A stretch of DNA of 6,940 nt, taken from the NCBI GenBank assembly GCA_023441125.1, contig JAEZQV010000350.1, positions 1 to 6,940 of the forward strand. Reading direction: 5' to 3'. A model generated the notes under the pieces. It ran no database searches. It was not told the origin of the DNA and was given only the letters and a program-made list of their open reading frames with translations. Both the position numbers and the translations under genes were made by a program. This stretch comes from Bacillota bacterium. Its GTDB lineage: Bacteria; Bacillota_C; Negativicutes; Sporomusales; Sporomusaceae. Positions within the stretch are counted from its first letter, which is position 1. Each line of letters opens with the position of its first letter. This document shows, in pieces, positions 1 to 5,388 of the stretch.

Positions 1-140
1 CGGTGGAAGCCGACCGCAATGTGGTGTCCAACATTCACCGGGGCGGCATACCGCCGGCTGAGGCCGGGGCCCATCTGGTGGATTTGATCAGGCAGATCCT
101 GCAGGCCAAGGCCAGCGGCGTTAATCTTAACCGTTCCTAA
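1..140 (+). CDS. 3' end of an unrecognised gene upstream of pylT (partial)
   Basis: An open frame enters the window (first full codon at base 3) and runs 45 codons to tandem TAA TAA stops at 138-143. The visible C-terminus starts VEADRNVVSNIHRGGIPP and continues as an alanine/leucine-rich, probably helical tail ending in NLNRS. I do not recognise the family. The last residues do not resemble the PylD C-terminus as I remember it, nor the basic PylSn protein. Position directly before pylT suggests, by context only, another pyrrolysine or methylamine gene. The 17 bases between its stop and the tRNA leave little room for a separate promoter, so pylT is probably co-transcribed with it. The coding frame is supported by strong codon periodicity and by the absence of a long alternative frame. 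Confidence 0.55.
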   Translation, partial: VEADRNVVSNIHRGGIPPAEAGAHLVDLIRQILQAKASGVNLNRS

Positions 141-157
141 TAAGACGGCATGAATAT

Positions 158-229
158 GGGGGGTAGATCGAATGGATCACATGGACTCTAAATCCGTGCA
201 GGCGGGTGCAACTCCCGTACTCCCCGCCA
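158..229 (+). tRNA. pylT: tRNA-Pyl (anticodon CUA), amber-decoding
   Basis: The 72-base sequence folds as a pyrrolysine tRNA. The acceptor stem 158-164/219-225 has 7 bp with one G-U pair, then discriminator G226 and an encoded CCA (227-229). A single base (165) separates the acceptor and D stems. The D stem is 4 bp (GATC/GATC) around a minimal 5-base loop that lacks the usual GG. The anticodon stem is 6 bp (180-185/193-198) rather than 5, with loop CTCTAAA carrying the CTA anticodon at 188-190. The variable loop is 3 bases (199-201). The T stem is 5 bp with loop TGCAACT instead of the usual TTC-type loop. The short D loop, 6-bp anticodon stem and 3-base variable loop are known hallmarks of tRNA-Pyl. 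The sequence is close to the Desulfitobacterium tRNA as I remember it. It lies 39 bases before pylSc, the enzyme that charges it. Confidence 0.97.
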
Positions 230-268
230 ATTACAGCTTGTACTCTTTAGCAAGGAGGGGTACATTTC

Positions 269-1105
269 ATGAATATTTCCTGGACGGCAGTCCAAAGTCA
301 GCGCTTAAAAGAAATTAATGCCGCCAATGACATCCTGGCCAAGCACTTTGCGGCAACGGCCGAACGGGACCGTGCTTTTCAAGCGGCGGAGCAGCAACTG
401 GTAAAACAGGGCAAGGCCCGCCTGACGGCCTTGCGGGAGATCCGGCGCCGGCCGGCCCTGGCCGAGATGGAAACCCGTCTGGCTGATGCGTTATGCCGGC
501 AGGGCTTTGTCCAGGTGCTGACGCCGACCATTGTGGCGAAAGCCGCCTTGGCAAAGATGACCATTACCGAAGAGCACCCGCTTTTTTCCCAGGTTTTCTG
601 GCTGGATGCCAAACGCTGTCTGCGGCCCATGCTGGCGCCCAATCTCTACGCCCTGTGGCGGGATTTGACCCGGCTGTGGGATAAACCCATCCGCATCTTT
701 GAGATTGGCACCTGTTACCGCAAAGAATCGCAGGGGGCGCAGCATCTTAATGAATTTACCATGCTTAATCTGACAGAACTGGGTACACCGCTGGCCGACC
801 GGCAGCAGCGGCTGGCGGAACTGGCGCAATGGGTCATGGCGGCCGCCGGTATTGCAGAGTACCGCCTTGTTACCGAGGCTTCCGTGGTTTATGGCGACAA
901 CGTGGATGTTATGCACGGGGACGTGGAACTGGGCTCAGGCGCTATGGGGCCGCATTTTCTGGATGAGCAATGGGGAATTTTTGAGCCGTGGGTGGGCATT
1001 GGCTTTGGTCTGGAACGGCTGCTGATGCTGCGGGAAGGGACGCAGCATGTGCAGAGCATGGCCAGGAGCCTTACTTATCTGGATGGCGTCCGCTTGAATA
1101 TTTAG
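269..1105 (+). CDS. pylSc: Pyrrolysyl-tRNA synthetase, catalytic subunit PylSc
   Basis: This cytosolic class II aminoacyl-tRNA synthetase charges tRNA-Pyl with pyrrolysine, allowing in-frame UAG to be read. The 278 residues correspond to the C-terminal catalytic domain of the archaeal PylS and are close to the roughly 288 residues of the Desulfitobacterium PylSc. The N-terminal tRNA-binding part (PylSn) is normally a separate gene in bacteria and is not in this window. Visible signatures are APNLY at 123-127, motif 2 FEIGTCYRKE at 144-153 (R151, E153), EFTMLN at 162-167, VYGDNVDVMHGD at 207-218, and motif 3 GIGFGLERL at 243-251 (R250). By alignment from memory with the Methanosarcina enzyme, N167, Y208 and W241 match N346, Y384 and W417. 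Position C348 is T169 and L309 is W130. The ribosome site AAGGAGGG (252-259) sits 9 bases before ATG 269. The gene ends with TAG, itself the pyrrolysine codon. Confidence 0.97.
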   Translation: MNISWTAVQSQRLKEINAANDILAKHFAATAERDRAFQAAEQQLVKQGKARLTALREIRRRPALAEMETRLADALCRQGFVQVLTPTIVAKAALAKMTITEEHPLFSQVFWLDAKRCLRPMLAPNLYALWRDLTRLWDKPIRIFEIGTCYRKESQGAQHLNEFTMLNLTELGTPLADRQQRLAELAQWVMAAAGIAEYRLVTEASVVYGDNVDVMHGDVELGSGAMGPHFLDEQWGIFEPWVGIGFGLERLLMLREGTQHVQSMARSLTYLDGVRLNI

Positions 1106-1179
1106 CATCCGTCTTTTCGGTTGAGCCGTGAGACAAACATAAAAAATGCAGGCGTTAAAAATGGTGGAGGGATGAGAGA

Positions 1180-2139
1180 ATGTACGAAAAAGTTGAGTTT
1201 GAGGCAGCAATTCCCCTGGAGCATATCGGCAGAATTTTTCAGATGATCAGCATCATTCCTTATTTTCAGGCGCGAAAAAGCAGCATTAGCCGAATTGAGG
1301 TACTGCCGGGCGGGTTGACCAACAGCAATTACAAAGTAACCATTGACGATGTCACCTATGCCCTGCGGCTGGCCGGCGCCGGCACAATGGAATATCTGAA
1401 CCGGCCGGCTGAAAAGCATAATGCCCAGATCATGTCCGATATCCTGGTAAATGCGCCTATTATCTACTATGACGAAACAACCGGCAATCAGGTCTGCAAA
1501 TATATTGACGGCTGCCTCACCCTGCATCCTGAGCACTATCAGGATAATCATTACATTCAGCTGGCCGCCAAAGTATTCCGCAAGTATCATACCTGCGGCA
1601 AGCAGTTCATTTCAGAGTTTAATCCGCTCAAAGAGACGGATATCTACCGTAATCTGTTGCTGCAAAAAAACTACGGTTTTTATGAAGGCTCCGAACTGAT
1701 GAGCCAAAAGCTGGATGAAATTGCTGAACTCCTGCGAAAGTACCCGCCTCAGTCGGCCCCCTGCCATAATGATCCCTTATGTGAGAACTGGCTGGATGAC
1801 AAAAAGAATTTTTATCTGATCGACTGGGAGTATGGCGGCATGAATGACCCGCTGTTCGATCTGGGGGCTTTATCCATTGAAGCGGCTTTAAACGATGAGC
1901 AGGAACGCTACCTGCTGCGGGAGTATTTTGGCGGCGAGTTAACAGAAAAACAGTGGGGTTCCCTGATCATTAACAAGTTTTTGTGTGATGCGCTGTGGTC
2001 TTACTGGGCGGTACTCCAGATTGCCACCGGCAAACCGCACGAAGATTACTGGCCCTATGGCCTCAACCGCTATAACCGGGCCTACAAGCTTATCCATGAG
2101 GGTACGCTCGACCGGGCGCTGCAGGCCATAGCCTCGTGA
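1180..2139 (+). CDS. Choline/ethanolamine kinase-like phosphotransferase (LicA/APH fold)
   Basis: A 319-residue cytosolic kinase of the aminoglycoside-phosphotransferase/choline-kinase fold, expected to transfer phosphate from ATP to a small hydroxylated amine. The nucleotide loop is GGLTNSNYKV (44-53), followed by basic ALRLAGAGT (61-69). The catalytic Brenner motif is HNDPLCENWL (196-205; D198 as base, N203), and the metal-binding aspartate D215 lies in LIDWEYGGMNDPLFDLG (213-229). Near the C-terminus, ALWSYWAVLQ (271-280) resembles the FLWGLWSIIQ-type segment of eukaryotic choline kinases, whose two tryptophans plus a later tyrosine box the trimethylammonium group. W273, W276 and Y290/Y293 are the candidates here. 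Choline or ethanolamine is therefore the likely substrate, but another methylated amino alcohol is possible. It starts 74 bases after pylSc with GGAGGG (1166-1171) before ATG 1180 and ends in TGA. No terminator separates it from pylSc, so co-transcription is likely. Confidence 0.85.
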   Translation: MYEKVEFEAAIPLEHIGRIFQMISIIPYFQARKSSISRIEVLPGGLTNSNYKVTIDDVTYALRLAGAGTMEYLNRPAEKHNAQIMSDILVNAPIIYYDETTGNQVCKYIDGCLTLHPEHYQDNHYIQLAAKVFRKYHTCGKQFISEFNPLKETDIYRNLLLQKNYGFYEGSELMSQKLDEIAELLRKYPPQSAPCHNDPLCENWLDDKKNFYLIDWEYGGMNDPLFDLGALSIEAALNDEQERYLLREYFGGELTEKQWGSLIINKFLCDALWSYWAVLQIATGKPHEDYWPYGLNRYNRAYKLIHEGTLDRALQAIAS

Positions 2140-2177
2140 CAACCAACCGTCCAAGGTATAAAGCCTTGCACATAAAT

Positions 2178-2193
2178 TCCCGGCTGGCCGGGA
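2178..2193 (+). other. Small perfect dyad in the leader of the corrinoid gene
   Basis: The sequence TCCCGGCTGGCCGGGA is self-complementary around a central TG and could form a 6-bp GC-rich stem with a 4-base loop. It lies between the kinase stop (2139) and the ribosome site of the corrinoid gene. The bases after it (GAGTATTTAAAACC) are not a T run, so it is not a convincing terminator. It could be an RNA processing or stabilising hairpin that gives the corrinoid protein a different mRNA level. No promoter was found in this 85-base gap. Confidence 0.4.
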
Positions 2194-2224
2194 GAGTATT
2201 TAAAACCAAGGGAGGAAAAGAAGA

Positions 2225-2860
2225 ATGGCATCATTGAACGATCTTGCCCAAAGTGTAATTACCGGTAATCTGGAACAGGTGAAAGACCAGGTCAGGTTGC
2301 TTATTGCCGGTGGAACCGAGCCCGTTGCAATTATTGATCAGGGCCTGATTGCCGGCATGAATGTCGTCGGCGCCCGCTTTAAAGCCGGGGATATGTATGT
2401 GCCGGAAGTATTGATGTCGGCCAAGACAATGGGGGCCGGTCTGGAAATTGTTAAACCGCTGATCGCTGAAAAAGATATCAAAAGTCAGGGAAAAGTTGTT
2501 TTAGGCACCGTGAAAGCCGATCTGCATGACATTGGTAAAAACCTCGTGGCCATGATGATGCAAAGCGGCGGCCTGGAAGTTATTGATATTGGCATTGATG
2601 CCGCCCCGGAAAAATTTGTGGAGGCAGTGAAGGAGCATCAGCCGGATATCGTAGGCATGTCGGCGCTGCTGACGACGACCATGCCGGCGATGAAAGAGAC
2701 CATTGAGCTCTTAGCGGAAGAGGGCCTCCGCGACAAGGTAAAAATCATTATTGGCGGAGCGCCGGTATCGCAGGAATTCGCCGATGCCATCGGCGCCGAC
2801 GGCTATGCGCCGGATGCTGCTTCCGCGACCGACCTTTGCAAGGAATATGTTAACGCCTAA
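2225..2860 (+). CDS. Methyltransferase corrinoid protein (MttC/MtbC/MtgC-like)
   Basis: A 211-residue soluble cobalamin-binding methyl carrier. In this family a substrate-specific methyltransferase moves a methyl group to the cob(I)amide cofactor, and a second enzyme passes it to tetrahydrofolate (bacteria) or coenzyme M (methanogens). Residues 1-85 form the helical cap domain, with the typical GDMYVPEVLMSAKTM stretch at 55-69. The Rossmann-like B12 domain follows, with base-off signature DLHDIGKNL at 99-107 (D99, H101 as lower cobalt ligand, G104), SALLTTTMPAM at 146-156, and IIGGAPVS at 175-182 that contacts the nucleotide tail. The length is typical for MttC, MtbC, MtmC and MtgC, and sequence alone does not say which substrate is served. 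AAGGGAGG (2208-2215) precedes ATG 2225 by 9 bases. No methyltransferase gene adjoins it on either side. A strong terminator hairpin follows the TAA stop. Confidence 0.93.
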   Translation: MASLNDLAQSVITGNLEQVKDQVRLLIAGGTEPVAIIDQGLIAGMNVVGARFKAGDMYVPEVLMSAKTMGAGLEIVKPLIAEKDIKSQGKVVLGTVKADLHDIGKNLVAMMMQSGGLEVIDIGIDAAPEKFVEAVKEHQPDIVGMSALLTTTMPAMKETIELLAEEGLRDKVKIIIGGAPVSQEFADAIGADGYAPDAASATDLCKEYVNA

Positions 2861-2876
2861 TTTAAGAGAACCAGTA

Positions 2877-2930
2877 AAAGCCGGGCCGGCGAAAACGCAA
2901 CACTGCGTTTTCACCGGCCCGGCTTTGTTT
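2877..2930 (+). terminator. Long intrinsic terminator after the corrinoid gene
   Basis: The arm AAAGCCGGGCCGG (2877-2889) pairs perfectly with CCGGCCCGGCTTT (2914-2926). After one C/A mismatch, the inner arm GAAAACGCA (2891-2899) pairs with TGCGTTTTC (2904-2912) around an ACAC loop. The total is 22 bp with one mismatch, starting 17 bases after the stop codon and followed by GTTT. The A-rich start and T-rich end make it plausible in both directions. It closes the plus-strand run of pylT, pylSc, kinase and corrinoid genes. Confidence 0.85.
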
Positions 2931-2943
2931 CCTACCAGAACCC

Positions 2944-3017
2944 GGTCCAGGCGACCGTCATACAACGCTGCGCCGCTGGCGCTTAACCTCCGCTTATGCA
3001 TAACGGCCGCCTGGGCC
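2944..3017. other. Imperfect palindrome with an inner hairpin (structured intergenic element)
   Basis: Bases 2944-2958 can pair with 3003-3017 in 14 of 15 positions (one T-G wobble, one A/C mismatch), built around CCAGGCG and CGCCTGG. Inside the loop, GCGCC-GCT-GGCGC (2970-2982) forms a second small hairpin. The element sits between the corrinoid terminator and the first copy of the repeat described next, in DNA with no credible gene. It could be a second terminator, a degenerate mobile palindrome or part of a structured RNA. No function can be assigned from one copy. Confidence 0.5.
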
Positions 3018-3054
3018 TCAGTACTTTATGCCGGCACCTGCGTAACTTCCGTAG

Positions 3055-3243
3055 CCTCGCGGCCTTTGCCGGAAAAAGCGTTCCGCAGGAGAAAAGCCGG
3101 GCAGTATTCCGTTAAAAAATCGTACTGTTCACGCAGCGAGTTTACGGATTTTAGGAATACTGCCCGGCTTTTCAGCTTTTGGAGGCTCTGGGCCTAGACT
3201 TTTTGTTTTACTTTTGGGAAATGCCAAAAGTAAATTCACTCCT
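3055..3243. repeat. Palindromic intergenic repeat, copy A
   Basis: This 189-base unit is repeated 232 bases downstream (copy B). The first 47 bases, from CCTCGCGGCC to AAAGCCGGG, are identical in both copies, and most of the right part also matches, up to AAATTCACTCCT. The unit has three parts: a GC-rich left segment with CGGAA/TTCCG (3070-3085), a central long hairpin (3091-3173), and a right segment with an 11-bp inverted repeat, TTTACTTTTGG (3207-3217) against CCAAAAGTAAA (3224-3234), around a 6-base loop. No transposase, terminal inverted repeat or open frame of note is seen. It lies between convergent genes, so it may also act as a terminator. Confidence 0.88.
3091..3173. terminator. 20-bp perfect inverted repeat in copy A
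   Basis: The left arm 3091-3110 (begins GAAAAGCCGGGCAG) is the exact reverse complement of the right arm 3154-3173 (ends TGCCCGGCTTTTC). The inner bases TAAAAAATCGTA and TACGGATTTTA extend the stem with small bulges. With AAAA at the outer left and TTTT at the outer right it can act as an intrinsic terminator on both strands, which suits its place between the convergent corrinoid and activator genes. The T runs are short and broken by CAGC, so termination efficiency is uncertain. Confidence 0.6.
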
Positions 3244-3254
3244 GCCTTAGAAAA

Positions 3255-3277
3255 GTTGCCCCCGATACCCCGGCAAC
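3255..3277. repeat. Short dyad between the two repeat copies
   Basis: GTTGCC (3255-3260) and GGCAAC (3272-3277) are inverted repeats separated by 11 C-rich bases. The dyad occupies the 43-base spacer between copies A and B. The bases just before each copy also look weakly related (both contain CCGTA), so the true repeat unit may reach a little further left than the identical block. This is a weak feature with no assigned role. Confidence 0.3.
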
Positions 3278-3286
3278 CCCCGTACC

Positions 3287-3478
3287 CCTCGCGGCCTTTG
3301 CCGGAAAAAGCGTTCCGCAGGAGAAAAGCCGGGGGATATTCCGTTAAAAAATCCGTACTGTTTGAGCGGTAGCGAGTTTACGGATTTTAGGAATATCCCC
3401 CGGCTTTTCAGCTTTTGGAGGCTTTGGGCCTAGACCTTTTGTTACTTTTGGGGCAATGCCAAAAGTAAATTCACTCCT
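3287..3478. repeat. Palindromic intergenic repeat, copy B
   Basis: This 192-base direct repeat of copy A has the same three-part plan. The long hairpin is at 3323-3409. The right-hand hairpin pairs TTACTTTTGG (3442-3451) with CCAAAAGTAA (3459-3468). It differs from copy A by three adjacent compensated stem pairs, one extra C in the inner stem, a divergent hairpin loop, and scattered changes in the right segment. It ends 61 bases before the stop codon of the sigma-54 activator. Confidence 0.88.
3323..3409. terminator. 20-bp perfect inverted repeat in copy B
   Basis: The left arm 3323-3342 (begins GAAAAGCCGGGGGA) is the exact reverse complement of 3390-3409 (ends TCCCCCGGCTTTTC). A second stem, AAATCCGTA (3349-3357) with TACGGATTT (3379-3387), is perfect here but lacks one C in copy A. 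Read from the minus strand it follows the end of the activator gene, so it may be that gene's terminator. It is equally usable from the plus strand. Confidence 0.6.
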
Positions 3479-3539
3479 TAAAATCAAAGGTTTAACTCAA
3501 CCGCCAATGCTTACTGTGAATCCTGTACTGTTATACAGC

Positions 3540-4958
3540 TTACGATACCTGATTGGCCGCCAGGTATTTCCGGATCAGGCGGCTGGCTTTGCTTTGACTG
3601 ATTTTTAAGGATTTGGCCACTTCATAAGAACTGCCTAATTCCTGATAGGCATCCAAAATAAGCTTTTTCTCCAATTCATTTACAGCTTCTTCCAACGAGG
3701 AGCCGAGCAAATCGGAACCGGCGCTTTGCGTAACACTGGCAGACATTTGTCCGGCCGGCTGCCCGGCGGTAAAGCCTTTCGGCAAATCAAAATCGTCAAT
3801 GACCGTTTCTTTATTAACGACTACCAGCCGTTCAATCATATTCTCCAGTTCACGGGCGTTTCCCGGCCAGGAATAGGTAAGGAACAAGTCCGTAACCCGG
3901 TCGGATAAGCGGCGCTCACATTTATATTTTTGATTGAATTTCTCCAGGAAATACAGAGCCAGCGGGATGATTTCCTCTTTTCTTTCGCGCAGCGGCGGTA
4001 TTTCAATCTCAAAGATATTTAGCCGGTAATATAAATCCTCGCGGAACTGTCCCTGGCGGATCATTTCCTCGAGGTTGCGGTTGGTGGCCGCGATAATGCG
4101 GCAGTTAACCTTCTGAATTTCCCGGCCGCCGACCTTGAAATACTGGTTTTCATGCAGAACCTGCAGGAGCTTGGCCTGCATGCGCAGGGGCAGTTCGGCA
4201 ATTTCGTCGAGAAAGAGTGTGCCGTCGCTGGCCAACTCAATTAAGCCAATATTGCCTTTGGCATTGGCGCCGGTAAAGGCGCCTTTGGAATAGCCGAACA
4301 TTTCGGATTCCATGAGTTCGGAAGGAATGGAGGCGCAGTTGACCACGATAAACGGTCCGGCCTGCCGGGGGCTGTTCTTATGGATGTGCTTGGCCATATG
4401 GCTTTTGCCGGAACCCGACTCGCCCAGCAGCAGAACGGTGGAATCCACCTGCGAGATGCGGTAGACCAGGTCTAAGAGGTTGCCCATCCGCTGGCTTTTA
4501 GTGATGAAGTCGGGAATATTCATTTCTTTTTTGCGGAGAACTTCCACTTCCATCTGATACCGGTCCAGCAGTTCCTTGCTTTTGCTGAGCTCCAGCTTAA
4601 GGCCGGTTGATTCGGTAATATCCCTGGCGTTTTCAATGATATATTCAAGCTCGCCGTATTTATTGAAAATGGGGGTGGCAGTTGTCAGCAGCGTTTTGCC
4701 GGTCCGGGTTTTTTGCTCCAGCGTAACGCTTTTCTTTTGTTCCAGCGCAATCGGACTGACCCGCGGGAACCAGTAATGACCTTCGGAAAGCTCACGGGAA
4801 CTTTTGCCGATGATATCTGAGGCTCTGATGCCGCAATGTTTTTCAACAGCCGGATTGACATAGAGCACAATTCCTTTGGCATTGGTTACATAGATTTCGT
4901 CATGCGAATAATCCAGGATGTTTTTAAGGATTTCATAGTTGAGTTGTGTTGTTTGCAT
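3540..4958 (-). CDS. PAS-domain sigma-54-dependent transcriptional activator
   Basis: A 472-residue enhancer-binding protein that would use ATP hydrolysis to open promoters held by sigma-54 RNA polymerase. A PAS sensor occupies about residues 8-115 (NPAVEKHCGI, then ENARDITE), followed by a probable coiled coil at 118-147. The AAA+ domain runs from about 150 to 390: Walker A GESGSGKS (179-186), sigma-54 contact loop GAFTGA (226-231), Walker B GTLFLDEI (246-253), FREDLYYRLN with candidate arginine fingers (305-314), and WPGNARELEN (364-373). A Fis-type helix-turn-helix (SSYEVAKSLKISQSKASRLI, 443-462) ends the protein. I chose ATG 4958 because AGGGAGG (4964-4970) lies just upstream. The open frame extends to 5063, but those extra residues do not look like part of the family. 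There is no receiver domain, so it probably senses a small ligand or redox state directly. It is divergent from the permease and its sigma-54 promoter. Confidence 0.95.
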   Translation of the reverse strand: MQTTQLNYEILKNILDYSHDEIYVTNAKGIVLYVNPAVEKHCGIRASDIIGKSSRELSEGHYWFPRVSPIALEQKKSVTLEQKTRTGKTLLTTATPIFNKYGELEYIIENARDITESTGLKLELSKSKELLDRYQMEVEVLRKKEMNIPDFITKSQRMGNLLDLVYRISQVDSTVLLLGESGSGKSHMAKHIHKNSPRQAGPFIVVNCASIPSELMESEMFGYSKGAFTGANAKGNIGLIELASDGTLFLDEIAELPLRMQAKLLQVLHENQYFKVGGREIQKVNCRIIAATNRNLEEMIRQGQFREDLYYRLNIFEIEIPPLRERKEEIIPLALYFLEKFNQKYKCERRLSDRVTDLFLTYSWPGNARELENMIERLVVVNKETVIDDFDLPKGFTAGQPAGQMSASVTQSAGSDLLGSSLEEAVNELEKKLILDAYQELGSSYEVAKSLKISQSKASRLIRKYLAANQVS

Positions 4959-4963
4959 GATGA

Positions 4964-4970
4964 CCTCCCT
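4964..4970 (-). promoter_or_regulatory. Ribosome binding site that fixes the activator start
   Basis: On the minus strand AGGGAGG lies 5 bases before ATG 4958. No comparable site precedes the possible earlier start at 5063, so this site decides the start used here. Confidence 0.75.
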
Positions 4971-5012
4971 TTTTTCTGGAACGCCAGTTATGGTGCCGCA
5001 AGGAAAGTTAAA

Positions 5013-5039
5013 ACAGCAAATTTGCCAACGGTTTGCTGT
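5013..5039. promoter_or_regulatory. Candidate activator-binding dyad (8-bp arms)
   Basis: ACAGCAAA (5013-5020) and TTTGCTGT (5032-5039) are perfect inverted repeats 11 bases apart. The site lies 55 bases upstream of the activator start and about 200 bases before the sigma-54 promoter. That is within the range where sigma-54 activators bind enhancer-like sites. It could therefore serve both permease activation and autoregulation. The assignment rests on symmetry and position only. Confidence 0.5.
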
Positions 5040-5137
5040 AGTGCTGAGACTAGCAGCAGGCAATCTAAGAAGATATTCGTTAGCTGTACGGGAATTCCTC
5101 CCTGCTTTTGGACGGTGCAGAAAATTATGGCAATTTT

Positions 5138-5150
5138 GACTTATAAAGTC
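5138..5150. promoter_or_regulatory. Second candidate upstream dyad
   Basis: GACTT-ATA-AAGTC is a short inverted repeat about 87 bases upstream of the -24 element, a usual spacing for an upstream activator site. Its arms differ from those of the 5013-5039 dyad, so at most one of them is likely to be the site of the neighbouring activator. The surrounding AT-rich DNA makes chance symmetry possible. Confidence 0.3.
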
Positions 5151-5236
5151 GAATTTGATTTAGTCCATATGGCTCATTTGCTTGCCAGGCAGGTAAAGAA
5201 TCAGGTTGGCGGCATGAATTGCGTTGGTCAAGCTGA

Positions 5237-5252
5237 TGGCATGATTCTTGCT
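5237..5252 (+). promoter_or_regulatory. Sigma-54 (-24/-12) promoter of the permease operon
   Basis: TGGCAT-GATTC-TTGCT matches the sigma-54 consensus TGGCAC-N5-TTGCA, with GG (5238-5239) and GC (5250-5251) exactly 10 bases apart. Transcription would start near 5263, giving a leader of roughly 125 bases before the permease ATG at 5389. A divergent sigma-54 activator next door strongly supports the call. No sigma-70 promoter of comparable quality was seen in this gap. Confidence 0.85.
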
Positions 5253-5388
5253 TGAATAACAGTTAGATGAAGTTTGAACACTGCAATATTCTTTCAAATC
5301 AGGGAAAGGAGGCGGCTTAACCGGGCCGGATTCGCTTGATCCGTGGCTTGGTAGGTACACTGGTCGAAGGAGAAAGAGGAGGGAGAAT

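Noticed and set aside
1106..1135. Terminator between pylSc and the kinase (GTCT...CGG...CCG...AGAC)
   Set aside because: The stem is short and interrupted and no T run follows.
2166..2202. Sigma-70 promoter before the corrinoid gene (TTGCAC and TATTTA)
   Set aside because: The spacing between the two hexamers is about 25 bases, far too long, so read-through from upstream is more likely.
2751..3197. A 148-residue plus-strand open frame across the end of the corrinoid gene and the repeats
   Set aside because: It overlaps the corrinoid gene out of frame, crosses the terminator hairpin and the repeat, and has no protein-like composition or start signal.
3055..3478. CRISPR array or integron attC sites
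   Set aside because: There are only two long units, with no short regular repeats or spacers. No attC-type RYYYAAC/GTTRRRY core sites or integrase are present.
4959..5063. A 35-codon upstream extension of the sigma-54 activator
   Set aside because: It has no ribosome binding site, its residues do not resemble a PAS-linker, and it would run over the 5013-5039 dyad. ATG 4958 has AGGGAGG in the right place.
5267..5320. A 17-codon leader peptide (starting MKFEHCN) in the permease mRNA
   Set aside because: Its ATG lies only about 4 bases after the predicted transcription start and has no ribosome binding site. No stalling-type codon run or terminator/antiterminator pair is evident.
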